From: Paenibacillus protaetiae
Lineage (GTDB): Bacteria; Bacillota; Bacilli; Paenibacillales; Paenibacillaceae
Direction: 5' to 3'
Length of the DNA stretch: 64,000 bases
Assembly (NCBI RefSeq): GCF_004135365.1
Contig: NZ_CP035492.1
Span: 2,526,001 to 2,590,000 of the forward strand
The position numbers and the translations under genes were made by a program. Of the stretch, positions 10,060-19,167 are shown piece by piece (position 1 is the stretch's first letter; every line of letters begins with the position of its first letter). Below the pieces are notes generated by a model that made no database searches, was not told where the DNA came from, and saw only the letters and a program-made list of their open reading frames with translations.

Positions 10060-11016
10060 TTAAAAAACCGTATAGTTGGAGAGCTTGCCTACGATCCAGT
10101 TGGATACAAGCACAAGCACAAGCGCAATTACGCTTTTGGCGATCCCCACCGCGGTAGAGAAGCTGTATTGCATTTCCACCAGGCCGATCCGGTACACGAA
10201 AGTATCGATAATGTCCGCTGTCGGCATGACCATCGAGTTGTACAAGTTAAAGATCTGGTCGAAGCCGCCGTCCAGGATGCCGCCGAGTCCAAGTACAAAC
10301 AGCATGCAGATCGTAGGCAAAATGCTGGGGAGGGTAATATAGATGCACTGCTTGAACCGCCCCGCTCCGTCAATCGTTGCGGACTCGTACATATCCGAGT
10401 TGATGCCGGCGATCGCAGCCAAATAGATGATGCTGCCGTAGCCGATTTCCTTCCAGACATTCGAGATCAATAAGATTTGCAGGAACGATTTGCTTTCGCC
10501 GAGCAGCACATGCGGTTTCCAGCCAAAGATGTCGCACAGCAGGCCGTACAAGCCGTAGCTTGGCGAAACCAGCTGGAAGATCAAGCCCGCAACGATAACC
10601 CAAGACAAAAAATGCGGAAGATACGATATCGTTTGCACAATCCGTTTGAACCTGGAGGAAACCAGTTCATTTAAGAGCAAAGCGAACAGAATCGGTGCCG
10701 GGAACCCTACCAATATTTTTAACAAGCTGATTTTCAGCGTATTGGCGGTAACGGTCCAAAAATAGTTCATTTCGAACATTTCATGAAAATGCTTGAAGCC
10801 TACCCATGGGCTGCCCGCCATGCCGCTTGACGGCTGATAATCTTTGAACGCCATCAAAATGCCGTACATCGGCCCGTACTTAAAAATAAAGAAATAAAGC
10901 AAGCCCGGCAGCAGCAGCAAAAATAAAAACCGCTGTTTTTTGAATGTCGCCATCATGCTCCCCTTCTTAGGGGACAAGTTAGCATTTAACTCTAGTTCAC
11001 TATTCATCGTGCTCAT
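10060..11016 (-). CDS. Sugar ABC transporter permease (LplB/YteP-like)
   Basis: 318 residues with about six transmembrane segments. The cytoplasmic loop IDGAGRFKQCIYITLPSILP is the EAA motif of the CUT1 MalF/LplB group, and the N-terminal KYGPMYGILMAFKDYQP is characteristic of LplB-type permeases. It is the first gene of the minus-strand importer operon (permease, permease, binding protein, GH38, lyase). AAAGGAG lies upstream of the ATG. The divergent control region begins immediately upstream. Confidence 0.92.
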   Translation of the reverse strand: MSTMNSELELNANLSPKKGSMMATFKKQRFLFLLLLPGLLYFFIFKYGPMYGILMAFKDYQPSSGMAGSPWVGFKHFHEMFEMNYFWTVTANTLKISLLKILVGFPAPILFALLLNELVSSRFKRIVQTISYLPHFLSWVIVAGLIFQLVSPSYGLYGLLCDIFGWKPHVLLGESKSFLQILLISNVWKEIGYGSIIYLAAIAGINSDMYESATIDGAGRFKQCIYITLPSILPTICMLFVLGLGGILDGGFDQIFNLYNSMVMPTADIIDTFVYRIGLVEMQYSFSTAVGIAKSVIALVLVLVSNWIVGKLSNYTVF

Positions 11017-11072
11017 TCGCTTCCCTACTCTCCTTTTGTTGGATTGGCTATCTGTTTATATGAAGCAATGAT

Positions 11073-11088
11073 TTGTAAACGCTTCCAA
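11073..11088. promoter_or_regulatory. Candidate CcpA (cre) site
   Basis: TTGTAAACGCTTCCAA matches the 16-base consensus WTGNNARCGNWWWCAW at all but one position (C for W at position 13). It lies 57 bases upstream of the LplB-like start in the 460-base divergent region, a sensible place for carbon catabolite repression of the importer operon. Confidence 0.55.
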
Positions 11089-11251
11089 AAAGGGCGGCAT
11101 AAATAAAACCGATCCCGCTCGGATTTTCAGAAATAACGGCATTCTTGTCCGTTTGCTGAAATCGGGTTCCTCCGGCGATTGCCTGATGGTTCCAGGCCCG
11201 TATCCGCCATAACCTGGCTGTGCAGCGGATCAGGGCTTGCTGATGATTTCA

Positions 11252-11266
11252 TTGTAGCGCTTTCAA
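11252..11266. promoter_or_regulatory. Possible second, imperfect cre-like element
   Basis: TTGTAGCGCTTTCAA has the AGCGCT core and TTTCA half but lacks one base of the left half relative to a perfect cre. It is centred in the same divergent region, nearer the Gfo/Idh/MocA gene. The rest of 11017-11475 shows no gene. Confidence 0.3.
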
Positions 11267-11475
11267 ATTTGGAATTGAATGATGGATCTTTACAAAACTT
11301 GATCTATTTTTACCAATCGCATAAACCGTACCTGCAAGCCGCAACTCCAGCTTAAACTTCCGCGTCTAATCTATCAGATTTGTCCAGTGATTCACCTGCT
11401 TTCTCCATTGTGGCAATAGCCTTGTTACGCAATAATGAGAGGGAGATCCGTTCATGGCAAAGGAGAGAAAATGCG

Positions 11476-12600
11476 ATGCACAAAGTGACAGTTGGCGTAA
11501 TTGGAGCCGGGCATATTAGCGGTATTTACTTAAAAAACTTAACCGAGACGTTTAATGGCGTCGTAAATGTGAAAGCGGTTGCAGATTTGGTGCCCGAGCT
11601 GGCCCGCAGCAGAGCGGAACAATTCGGAGTGCCCAACGCCTGGACCGTTGAGGAGCTGCTGGCCGATCCCGAAATCGAGATCGTGCTAAACCTGACAGCC
11701 CCTGCCGCTCATGCGCCGGTCAATTTGCAAGCGCTTCATGCCGGCAAGCATGTATATACGGAGAAGCCTTTTGCCTTAACGCGCGAGGATGCCGATGAGG
11801 TGCTGGCGCTGGCGGAAGCCAAAGGATTGCGGGTCGGCTGCGCGCCGGATACGTTTTTTGGAGCCGGGCTGCAAACCTGCCGGAAGCTCATTGATGACGG
11901 CTGGATCGGCACGCCGTATTCGGCTAACGGCACCATCATTATGGGCAGCGCCACCTCCGGCATGCACCCGAATTTCCGCAACTTCTTGAAGCTTGGCGGA
12001 GATCCGGTCATGGATATGGCGCCGTACTTTTTAACCGCGCTGGTCTTTTTGCTTGGTCCGGTACGAAGAGTAACCGGCTCGGCGCAGCAGCTGAAACAGG
12101 AAGTTACCATTCTGAATCCGAAGTCGCCGAGTTATGGCGCCAAGGTGCCGGTTGAAGCGCCCACCAATGTGTCGGCCGTCTTCGATTTCCAGTCCGGCGC
12201 AGTCGGCAGCCTGCAGGCGGCTAAAGAAAGCTTCGGCTACCGCCCCAGCCTTGAAATCTTCGGAACGGAAGGCAATTTGATCGTGCCTGACCCTAACTTT
12301 TTCAGCGGGCCGATCTGGGTGGAATTCCCGAACGGGAACAAAAAAGAAGTGCCGTTTACGCATAACTATACCGAAGACAGCCGGGGCATCGGCGTAGCGG
12401 ATATGGCCTATGCCATCCGCTCGGAGCGCCCGCATCGCGCAAGCGGCCAGCTGGCGCGCCATGTGCTGGACATTTCGCTTGGCCTATTCGAGTCGTCTAA
12501 CGAAGGCCGCCATATTGAACTGAATCCTGCCGTGAGCCGTCCGGAACCGCTGCCGCTTGGCTTGAAATATAACCGTCTCGATCTTGGAGAAGAGCTGTAA
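11476..12600 (+). CDS. Gfo/Idh/MocA-family sugar oxidoreductase
   Basis: 374 residues. The start is the ATG at 11476 (MHKVTVGVIGAGHISG) behind AAAGGAG; an earlier in-frame ATG lacks a ribosome binding site and would add unrelated residues before the fold. The Rossmann motif GAGHISG binds NAD(P); the EKP motif (EKPFALTREDADEV) marks the family, and the C-terminal alpha/beta domain follows. It would oxidise or reduce a sugar or sugar derivative. Two isomerase-like genes follow on the same strand, suggesting a catabolic route for the sugar imported by the divergent operon (inference). Confidence 0.88.
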   Translation: MHKVTVGVIGAGHISGIYLKNLTETFNGVVNVKAVADLVPELARSRAEQFGVPNAWTVEELLADPEIEIVLNLTAPAAHAPVNLQALHAGKHVYTEKPFALTREDADEVLALAEAKGLRVGCAPDTFFGAGLQTCRKLIDDGWIGTPYSANGTIIMGSATSGMHPNFRNFLKLGGDPVMDMAPYFLTALVFLLGPVRRVTGSAQQLKQEVTILNPKSPSYGAKVPVEAPTNVSAVFDFQSGAVGSLQAAKESFGYRPSLEIFGTEGNLIVPDPNFFSGPIWVEFPNGNKKEVPFTHNYTEDSRGIGVADMAYAIRSERPHRASGQLARHVLDISLGLFESSNEGRHIELNPAVSRPEPLPLGLKYNRLDLGEEL

Positions 12601-12640
12601 GCCAATAAAGCTTTTATTATAGAAAGGATGTGCTTGTCCG

Positions 12641-13408
12641 ATGAAAATATTTCCGGTTGCTGTTCAGCCTTACACTGTCCGCGACGCTTTGCGTCAAGAT
12701 TATTGGGGAACGCTTGAAAAAATTGCCGCGATTGGCTATCAAGGCATTGAGCTTGGCCTGCCTCCTGAAGGCATAACGGCAGAGGAGCAGCTTCAAAGGC
12801 TTAACGGCATGGGATTGCAGATCATCGGATCGCATGCCTCCTTCAATAGTTTCGATGTAGACTTTAACCGCCTGATCGGTCATATGCATAAGGCCGGCGG
12901 CAAATATATCGCGATTTCGCTAATGTTTGATTCCAAAGACGACGTGTTAAGCAAAGCTGCGCAGCTGAACCAGATCGGAGAGCTATGCCGCGCAGCCGGC
13001 ATAACGTTCCTGTACCATAACCATGATTGGGAGTTCCGGCAGTACGACGGCGAATATGTGCTTGAAACGATTATGCGCGAAACGGATCCGCAGCTTGTTC
13101 AGCTGGAGCTGGATACGTATTGGGTCCGCAAAGGCGGCGAAGACCCGGCTGCGTATTTGGCCAAATGGAAAGGCCGCTGCCCGCTGCTTCACATTAAGGA
13201 TATGGAACCCGGTGAGGATCAGTATTTTGCTGAAATCGGCGAAGGCATTCTCGACTTCCCGGCTATTGCGCAGGCTGCTGCCGATGCCGGAACGGAATGG
13301 CTTGTGGTCGAGCAGGACGGAAGCCGCCGTGATCCGTTGGAAAGCCTGGCGATCAGCTACGGCCATTTGGAGCGGATGAATCTGATCCGGACAACGGCCG
13401 CGCGGTAA
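12641..13408 (+). CDS. Sugar phosphate isomerase/epimerase family protein
   Basis: 255 residues of the AP-endonuclease-2/xylose-isomerase TIM-barrel family. Metal-binding stretches are visible: YHNHDWEF, LELDTYWV, LHIKDM and VVEQDGS. GAAAGGATG lies upstream of the ATG. It follows the oxidoreductase by 40 bases, so co-transcription is likely. The reaction is probably an isomerisation or dehydration of a keto-sugar or inosose; the substrate is unknown. Confidence 0.88.
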   Translation: MKIFPVAVQPYTVRDALRQDYWGTLEKIAAIGYQGIELGLPPEGITAEEQLQRLNGMGLQIIGSHASFNSFDVDFNRLIGHMHKAGGKYIAISLMFDSKDDVLSKAAQLNQIGELCRAAGITFLYHNHDWEFRQYDGEYVLETIMRETDPQLVQLELDTYWVRKGGEDPAAYLAKWKGRCPLLHIKDMEPGEDQYFAEIGEGILDFPAIAQAAADAGTEWLVVEQDGSRRDPLESLAISYGHLERMNLIRTTAAR

Positions 13409-13414
13409 CGGAAC

Positions 13415-15217
13415 ATGAATGACACACCATCATGGCCCGAATGGGCGGCTGCCTCAAGCATAGAACCGGACTTTCTTCCTGCCGCCCGGCTTCCTGCTAT
13501 CCGTTTAGCCGGCGACTTCGTCATGAAGCCGGGAAGCGGACTGGCGCAGCGGGATATTCCGGATTATGAGCTGCTTTATTTTCCGGAAGGAACCGGAACC
13601 GTCTACCAGGTTGGCGAGCGTAGCTATACGCTCAGCCAGCCTTGCTTTATTCTCACCAGGCCCGGCGAGGTGCACAGCTACCGGTACGACGGGCATAAGC
13701 CCACCCGGCATTTGTTTATTCATTTTTGGCCGCGCTCGCTTCCGGTTGCGGCTTTGCCTCTCCTGCTGCCGGGCGGGCCGGCGGTTATCCCCTATGAAGG
13801 CGAATTTCTGCTTTCTTTAATGAAGCAAATCGTTTCCATCGCTCATGCCAGCCCGGAGCGGCTGCAAAAGCGGGGCAGCCTTCTGCTGCTGACATTGCTG
13901 TCGGAAATTCACTTTTGGCATGCGGACGGAGGGGCGGCCGGCGCGGCGGTGCGTCTTCCGCCGCAAGTCGAGCTGGCAGTCAGCTTGATCGACCATACGC
14001 TGCCTGCGCCGCTGACGGTCGAGGAATTGGCTCAAAAAACAGGCTGGACGCCGGAACATCTGTCCCGTACATTCGTCCGTTATGTAGGCTGCACGCCAAA
14101 GGAAATGATGACGCGCCGAAGAATCGACCTCGCCTGCCAGCTGCTGTTGGACGGACAAAAAAGCATTAAAGAAATCGCGTTTGAAGCCGGGTTTACAGAT
14201 CAGAACTACTTCTGCCGCGTCTTTAAAGCAACGAAAGCGATAACCGCTTCGGAATACCGCAGCAAACATTATCATCCCCGGTATACGGATCTTGCCCGGT
14301 TACCGACGGAGAATCGCTTTACCCGTCCAACCGGATTTTCTGGGGCGAACGATAACGATAAAAGGAGGAATTCCCGTCCGATGAACAACGTCCCGTTTCC
14401 GTTCCGGACTTCGCTCAACGCCTCTACGCTGTTCCCGTATAAGCTCAATATGGAAGAGCAAATCCGCATTGCGGCCGAAGCCGGGTACGACGGCATTGAA
14501 ATTTGGATTCGCGATTTGCTCGCTTATACCGGGAGCGGACGATCAGCCGCGCAGCTGAGGCAGCTGGCTGAGCAGGCCGGCATCGAAATCGCAGGCGCAA
14601 TCTCTTTTATTCCCTGGGCCGACCGCGACGAAGCGGTGCGCGCAGAAGGCCGGCGCCAAGCCGAAGAAGAGCTGGCGATGCTGGCCGAGCTGGGCTGTCC
14701 CGCATTTGCCGCCCCGCCGTTCGGCAATGTCCGCGATATGCCGCCGGCACAAATCGCCGCGTATTACGCCGAACTTGCTGAACAAGCGAAACCGTACGGC
14801 ATTACGCCGATTTTAGAATTTTGGGGCAGGTCGCCTGTACTGGCTACGCTTGGCGAAGCGCTTGACATTGCATCGCTAAGCGGGCTGCCTCAAGTTCCGC
14901 TGCTGCTTGACCCGTTCCATCTGTATACCGGGGGAAGCAATCTCGCTGATCTGTCCCGGCTAAGCAGTGCGGACATCGGCATGTTCCATGCCAATGATTA
15001 CGCCGCGGTTCCGCCGAAAGCTTCCATAACCGATGCCGACCGCCTGTTCCCGGGAGACGGCATTGCTCCATCCGCTGCGCTTGCTGCTGCTTTGGCGGGC
15101 TGCGGATACCGCGGCTTTGTATCGCTGGAGCTGTTCGCCGCCGATTACGAAGGCCGGACCGCGCTCGAGACCGCCCGGTACGGCCTTGCCAAAATGAAAA
15201 CAGCGTATGCCGTCTGA
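13415..15217 (+). CDS. AraC-family regulator in frame with a sugar isomerase (possible fusion)
   Basis: One 600-codon open frame holds two proteins. Residues 1-285 are an AraC regulator: an N-terminal cupin-like sensing domain (LLYFPEGTGTVYQVGER) and a C-terminal double helix-turn-helix (WTPEHLSRTFVRY, then EIAFEAGFTDQNYFCRVFK). Residues 286-322 are a linker-like stretch with no known domain. Residue 323 is a Met preceded by AAAGGAGG, starting a complete isomerase. In the neighbouring +1 frame a TAA lies just before that AAAGGAGG, the normal place for the AraC gene to stop, so a lost or gained base near the 3' end of araC may have created the fusion. The isomerase may still be made alone from its internal start. 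The AraC part starts 6 bases after the previous stop. Confidence 0.75.
   Translation: MNDTPSWPEWAAASSIEPDFLPAARLPAIRLAGDFVMKPGSGLAQRDIPDYELLYFPEGTGTVYQVGERSYTLSQPCFILTRPGEVHSYRYDGHKPTRHLFIHFWPRSLPVAALPLLLPGGPAVIPYEGEFLLSLMKQIVSIAHASPERLQKRGSLLLLTLLSEIHFWHADGGAAGAAVRLPPQVELAVSLIDHTLPAPLTVEELAQKTGWTPEHLSRTFVRYVGCTPKEMMTRRRIDLACQLLLDGQKSIKEIAFEAGFTDQNYFCRVFKATKAITASEYRSKHYHPRYTDLARLPTENRFTRPTGFSGANDNDKRRNSRPMNNVPFPFRTSLNASTLFPYKLNMEEQIRIAAEAGYDGIEIWIRDLLAYTGSGRSAAQLRQLAEQAGIEIAGAISFIPWADRDEAVRAEGRRQAEEELAMLAELGCPAFAAPPFGNVRDMPPAQIAAYYAELAEQAKPYGITPILEFWGRSPVLATLGEALDIASLSGLPQVPLLLDPFHLYTGGSNLADLSRLSSADIGMFHANDYAAVPPKASITDADRLFPGDGIAPSAALAAALAGCGYRGFVSLELFAADYEGRTALETARYGLAKMKTAYAV
14381..15217 (+). 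CDS. Sugar phosphate isomerase/epimerase, internal-start product
   Basis: 278 residues beginning MNNVPFPFRTSLNASTLF behind AAAGGAGG (12-base spacing). It is a second AP-endonuclease-2-like TIM barrel: AAEAGYDGIEIWIRD, ILEFWGR, LLLDPFHLYTGG, MFHANDY and VSLELF supply the conserved acidic and His residues. It resembles the upstream isomerase only in fold. It lies wholly inside the larger frame listed separately; which product is made cannot be decided from sequence. Confidence 0.7.
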   Translation: MNNVPFPFRTSLNASTLFPYKLNMEEQIRIAAEAGYDGIEIWIRDLLAYTGSGRSAAQLRQLAEQAGIEIAGAISFIPWADRDEAVRAEGRRQAEEELAMLAELGCPAFAAPPFGNVRDMPPAQIAAYYAELAEQAKPYGITPILEFWGRSPVLATLGEALDIASLSGLPQVPLLLDPFHLYTGGSNLADLSRLSSADIGMFHANDYAAVPPKASITDADRLFPGDGIAPSAALAAALAGCGYRGFVSLELFAADYEGRTALETARYGLAKMKTAYAV

Positions 15218-15352
15218 TGCAGCGAGCATTCGCAATCGGCGATGACGCAGTCCGGCGGGACGGCATAACCTCAAGCCTCAATTTCAATGACCGTTTCGCA
15301 GCGGCGTCATAAACAAATGCGGCAAAGAATACAATGATACGGTTGCTCAAGC

Positions 15353-15380
15353 GGCAGCCGCGGATCCGTCCGCGGCTGCC
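15353..15380 (+). terminator. GC-rich hairpin after the isomerase operon
   Basis: Perfect 11-base arms (15353-15363 and 15370-15380) with a six-base loop, followed by CTGTTTGTG. The T-run is weak. It closes the plus-strand operon before the ABC exporter. Confidence 0.5.
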
Positions 15381-15435
15381 CTGTTTGTGAGAGGAAAAAA
15401 AACAAATCATTCCACTCTATTCCAAATTTCTATGA

Positions 15436-15441
15436 TATAAT
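15436..15441 (+). promoter_or_regulatory. Candidate -10 box of the ABC exporter operon
   Basis: TATAAT, within TATGATATAAT, lies 69 bases before the first exporter ATG. No good -35 box is visible at the standard spacing. Confidence 0.35.
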
Positions 15442-15509
15442 CTGCTATAGTTTTTTTGAAATGCCGGATTGATGAGCTTCAGAAACTTACAAAAGCTGGT
15501 GATAATCAA

Positions 15510-17285
15510 ATGTTTCAATTGAAGTGGCTGTGGCACAATTTGAGAGGCGACCGGGCGCGATATATTATAGCGTTATGCCTCTCGGTCGTAGGCTGCTCGC
15601 TTACGATCATTAACCCCTACCTCGGTCAGCGCATCGTGGATACCTTCCTTGCCGGGCCCGATGCCGCGCACAATTTGTCGGACAAACGCTCGCTGCTGAT
15701 CGGCCTTTGCATAGGCATGGTCGGCTTTTCTCTGCTGCGCACAAGTCTGGCTTATTTTACGACGATGCTGTACGAACGTTCTTCGCAGAACATGCTGTAC
15801 CGTGTCCGGATTTTTTTGTACAACAAGATCCAAGGGCAAGACATGAATTATTACGATCATAACCGTACCGGGGATTTAATGACCAAAATGACCGGCGACC
15901 TCGATATGGTGCGGCACACGATGGCATGGATTATTAAAACGATCATCGAGTCGCTGACCATTTTCGTAGCAGCTGTCATTTATTTTTTCTACATCGACGT
16001 AGAACTTACATTATGGCTGCTCTTGCTTTCTCCGCCGATCTTTATCGTGGCGTTTCTGTTTGCCAAACGCGTCCGTCCGATGTACACCGACCTTCGGGAG
16101 CGCTTGTCTCAGCTCAATACGATTACGCAGGAGAACATCGCAGGCAACCGTGTTGTGAAAGCGTTCGCGCGCGAGCCATACGAAGTGCAAAAGTTTCACG
16201 ACAAAAACGTCAACTTCTCCAAAGCCAATAAAGCGGCAGCGATGGTATGGCTCGACTACTTCCCTTACCTCGAGACGCTTGCGCAAGGCTTTACCGTCGT
16301 GCTGCTGCTGGCGGGCGGTCTGCTTGTAATGGACGCGCGCATTACATTCGGCGAATTTTCCGCCTTTTCTGCGCTTGTGTGGGGGTTGTCCAACCCGATG
16401 CGCAACATCGGCATCATCATTAACGATATCCAGCGCTTCTTCGCCAGCCTGAACAAAATCGTGGATGTGTATTACGCTCATCCGGATATCGTCAATGGGC
16501 ATAACGCAGTGGTGAAACGCCGTTATAAGGGGCGCATCCAATTCGAAAATGTCAGCTTCAAATACGATAACGCCACCGTGCTGAAAAATATCAGCTTTAC
16601 GGTAGAGCCCGGCGAAACGATTGCGATTATGGGCGCTACCGGTTCCGGCAAAACGACGCTCATTAATTTGATTCCGCGTTTTTATGACGTTACGGAAGGC
16701 CGCGTCCTTGTTGACGGTACCGACGTCCGCAAGCTGGAGCTCGACGAGCTGCGCGGCAATATTGGCGTAGCAACGCAAGATGTGCTGCTGTTCTCCGATA
16801 CGATCGACGGGAATATCGCTTACGGCGATCCCGATATGCCGGAGGAGGACGTGCAGAAGTTTGCGAAGCTGGCCGCTGCGCATGATTTTATTACGAAAAT
16901 GCCGGATGGCTACGATACAATTGTAGGCGAGCGCGGTGTCGGGTTGTCCGGCGGGCAAAAGCAGCGTATCGCGCTGGCCCGGGCGATGGCCGTGCAGCCA
17001 CCGATCCTCATCCTCGACGATACGACATCGGCCGTTGACCTTGAGACCGAAGAGCATATTCAGCGGAGCTTGCGGGAGCTGGATTTTGCCTGCACCAAAA
17101 TCATTATCGCCCAGCGCGTATCGACAACGGCGGAAGCCGACCGGATCCTCATTCTGGACAACGGCCGCGTCGTCGAAGACGGCACGCATGCCGAGCTGCT
17201 CGCTAAACGGGGCTATTATTACGAAGTATTTATGCTGCAAAATGAAGGCATTGGAAGGCAGGTGACGGCTAATGGCCCGAAATAA
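15510..17285 (+). CDS. ABC exporter half-transporter with degenerate Walker B
   Basis: About 591 residues. The start is probably the ATG at 15510 (MFQLKWLWHN) rather than an upstream TTG. An N-terminal six-helix exporter domain is followed by a nucleotide-binding domain with Walker A GATGSGKTT, signature LSGGQKQ and Walker B ILILDDTTSAVD. The catalytic glutamate is replaced by Asp (DD instead of DE), which marks the degenerate-site subunit of heterodimeric exporters such as BmrC/BmrD or TM287/288. Its stop overlaps the next gene by 14 bases, so the pair is co-translated. Substrate unknown; multidrug or lipid-like compounds are typical. Confidence 0.88.
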   Translation: MFQLKWLWHNLRGDRARYIIALCLSVVGCSLTIINPYLGQRIVDTFLAGPDAAHNLSDKRSLLIGLCIGMVGFSLLRTSLAYFTTMLYERSSQNMLYRVRIFLYNKIQGQDMNYYDHNRTGDLMTKMTGDLDMVRHTMAWIIKTIIESLTIFVAAVIYFFYIDVELTLWLLLLSPPIFIVAFLFAKRVRPMYTDLRERLSQLNTITQENIAGNRVVKAFAREPYEVQKFHDKNVNFSKANKAAAMVWLDYFPYLETLAQGFTVVLLLAGGLLVMDARITFGEFSAFSALVWGLSNPMRNIGIIINDIQRFFASLNKIVDVYYAHPDIVNGHNAVVKRRYKGRIQFENVSFKYDNATVLKNISFTVEPGETIAIMGATGSGKTTLINLIPRFYDVTEGRVLVDGTDVRKLELDELRGNIGVATQDVLLFSDTIDGNIAYGDPDMPEEDVQKFAKLAAAHDFITKMPDGYDTIVGERGVGLSGGQKQRIALARAMAVQPPILILDDTTSAVDLETEEHIQRSLRELDFACTKIIIAQRVSTTAEADRILILDNGRVVEDGTHAELLAKRGYYYEVFMLQNEGIGRQVTANGPK

Positions 17286-19053
17286 GTTCGACATCGACGA
17301 AAATTTGGAATCGCCGTTTGATATCCGGCATTTCCGGCGCGCGCTTGTCTACATTCGAAAGCAGCAGACTCCGATGATTATCGCCTTTATATTAAGCGCT
17401 TTATCGGCAGGCATCGCGCTTTCCGCGCCGCTTATTATTCAGCATGTCGTCGACGTGACGATCCCGGCCAAAGATAAATCGGGTCTCGTCTTCTGGTCGG
17501 CGCTTACGCTTGCGACAATTGTGGTCAGCGTCGTGCTGGCTACCATCCGGTCGCGAATTATGACGAGCGTCGGCCAGGATATTATTTTTGACATCCGTAC
17601 CGACTTGTTTAAGCATTTGCAGGAGCTGCCGTTCCAATATTATGACGACCGGCCGCAAGGGAAAATTTTGATTCGGGTCGTCAATTACGTTAACGCCGTA
17701 TCGGATGTGTTGTCCAACGGGATCATTAACTTTATTCTCGAAATATTGAACCTGCTGTTTATCGCGATCTTTATGTTTGCCGTCGATGTGAAGCTGTCGC
17801 TTGTCATTTTGGCGGGATTGCCGGTCTTTATGTGCGTGATTTTGCTAATTAAAACCAGGCAGCGCCGGGCATGGCAGGCGGTATCGAATAAAAGCTCCAA
17901 CCTGAACGCTTATTTGCAGGAGAGCATCAGCGGCATTCGTGTGACGCAAATTTTTACCCGTGAAAAACATAACGAAGGCTTGTTCACGCGGCTTGCTACC
18001 AGCTACCGCGATACATGGATGAGAACGATGTATTTGAACTTCCTTATTCCGTTCTCGGTCGATAACCTCGCAACGATTGTCACCACGGCTATTTATTTTG
18101 TAGGCCTTCTCGCGCTGAGCCCGGGAGAAGTGACGTTTGGCGTGATCTTGGCCATGAGCAGCTATGCAGCCCGCTTCTGGCAGCCAATCCTGAATATTTC
18201 CAACTTGTACAACAGCTTTATTAACGCTGTCGCATATTTGGAACGGATATTCGAAACGCTTGATGAGAAGGTAACGATCAGCGACGTTCCGGATGCGCTC
18301 GCATTGCCGCCTATTCAAGGCCGCGTTACGTTCGACGATGTGACGTTCGCTTACGACCCGGGCCATAACATTCTGGAGCATTTAAGCTTTGATGTACGGC
18401 CGGGCGAAAGCATCGCCCTTGTTGGTCCGACCGGCGCCGGCAAAACAACCGTCGTCAACCTGATCTCCCGTTTCTACAACATTTCAGGCGGGCAGATCCG
18501 GATTGACGGGCATGACATTTCGGAAGTAACGCTGAAGTCGCTGCGCAGCCAGATGGGCATTATGCTGCAGGACAGCTTTATTTTCTCCGGCACCATTATG
18601 GATAATATCCGTTACGGGAAGCTGGACGCTACGGAAGAAGAAGTGATTGCCGCAGCCAAGACGGTATGCGCGGACGAATTTATCCGCGAATTTGAGGACG
18701 GTTATATGACGGAAGTGAACGAACGCGGCTCGAAGCTGTCCCAAGGGCAGCGGCAGCTCATTTCATTCGCCCGCACGCTGCTCGCTGATCCGCGCATCCT
18801 TATTCTGGACGAAGCTACTTCGTCCATTGACGCCCGGACCGAACGGCTGCTGCAGAAAGGCTTAAACGAGCTTTTGAAAGGCCGGACCTCGTTTATTATT
18901 GCGCACCGGCTGTCCACCGTTAAAAACTGCGACCGCATTATGTATGTCGCCGATAAAGGCATCGCAGAAAGCGGCTCGCATGATGAACTGATGGCGCTGC
19001 GCGGACGTTATTACAAGCTGTACACCGCGCAAAAGATGGAAACCTCCGCGTAA
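17272..19053 (+). CDS. ABC exporter half-transporter, partner subunit
   Basis: 593 residues: an N-terminal exporter transmembrane domain and an ATPase domain with Walker A GPTGAGKTT, a non-canonical signature LSQGQRQ and a canonical Walker B LILDEATSSID. Together with the preceding subunit this gives one consensus ATP site (this Walker B with the partner LSGGQ) and one degenerate site, as expected for a heterodimer. It ends just before a strong terminator. Confidence 0.88.
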   Translation: MARNKFDIDENLESPFDIRHFRRALVYIRKQQTPMIIAFILSALSAGIALSAPLIIQHVVDVTIPAKDKSGLVFWSALTLATIVVSVVLATIRSRIMTSVGQDIIFDIRTDLFKHLQELPFQYYDDRPQGKILIRVVNYVNAVSDVLSNGIINFILEILNLLFIAIFMFAVDVKLSLVILAGLPVFMCVILLIKTRQRRAWQAVSNKSSNLNAYLQESISGIRVTQIFTREKHNEGLFTRLATSYRDTWMRTMYLNFLIPFSVDNLATIVTTAIYFVGLLALSPGEVTFGVILAMSSYAARFWQPILNISNLYNSFINAVAYLERIFETLDEKVTISDVPDALALPPIQGRVTFDDVTFAYDPGHNILEHLSFDVRPGESIALVGPTGAGKTTVVNLISRFYNISGGQIRIDGHDISEVTLKSLRSQMGIMLQDSFIFSGTIMDNIRYGKLDATEEEVIAAAKTVCADEFIREFEDGYMTEVNERGSKLSQGQRQLISFARTLLADPRILILDEATSSIDARTERLLQKGLNELLKGRTSFIIAHRLSTVKNCDRIMYVADKGIAESGSHDELMALRGRYYKLYTAQKMETSA

Positions 19054-19072
19054 AGCCGGCGTAGAGCACGGG

Positions 19073-19119
19073 AAAGAGTCCCCTTTATCATTTCAGATGA
19101 TGAAGGGGACTCTTTTTTT
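19073..19119 (+). terminator. Intrinsic terminator of the ABC exporter operon
   Basis: Perfect 13-base arms (19073-19085 and 19103-19115) with a further short inner stem, followed by a run of seven T. It lies 20 bases after the last exporter codon. Confidence 0.9.
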
Positions 19120-19167
19120 AATAATGAAGCTTGTCCAAGCATGTCTCCGCCTAAAGCCGGATTAGCG

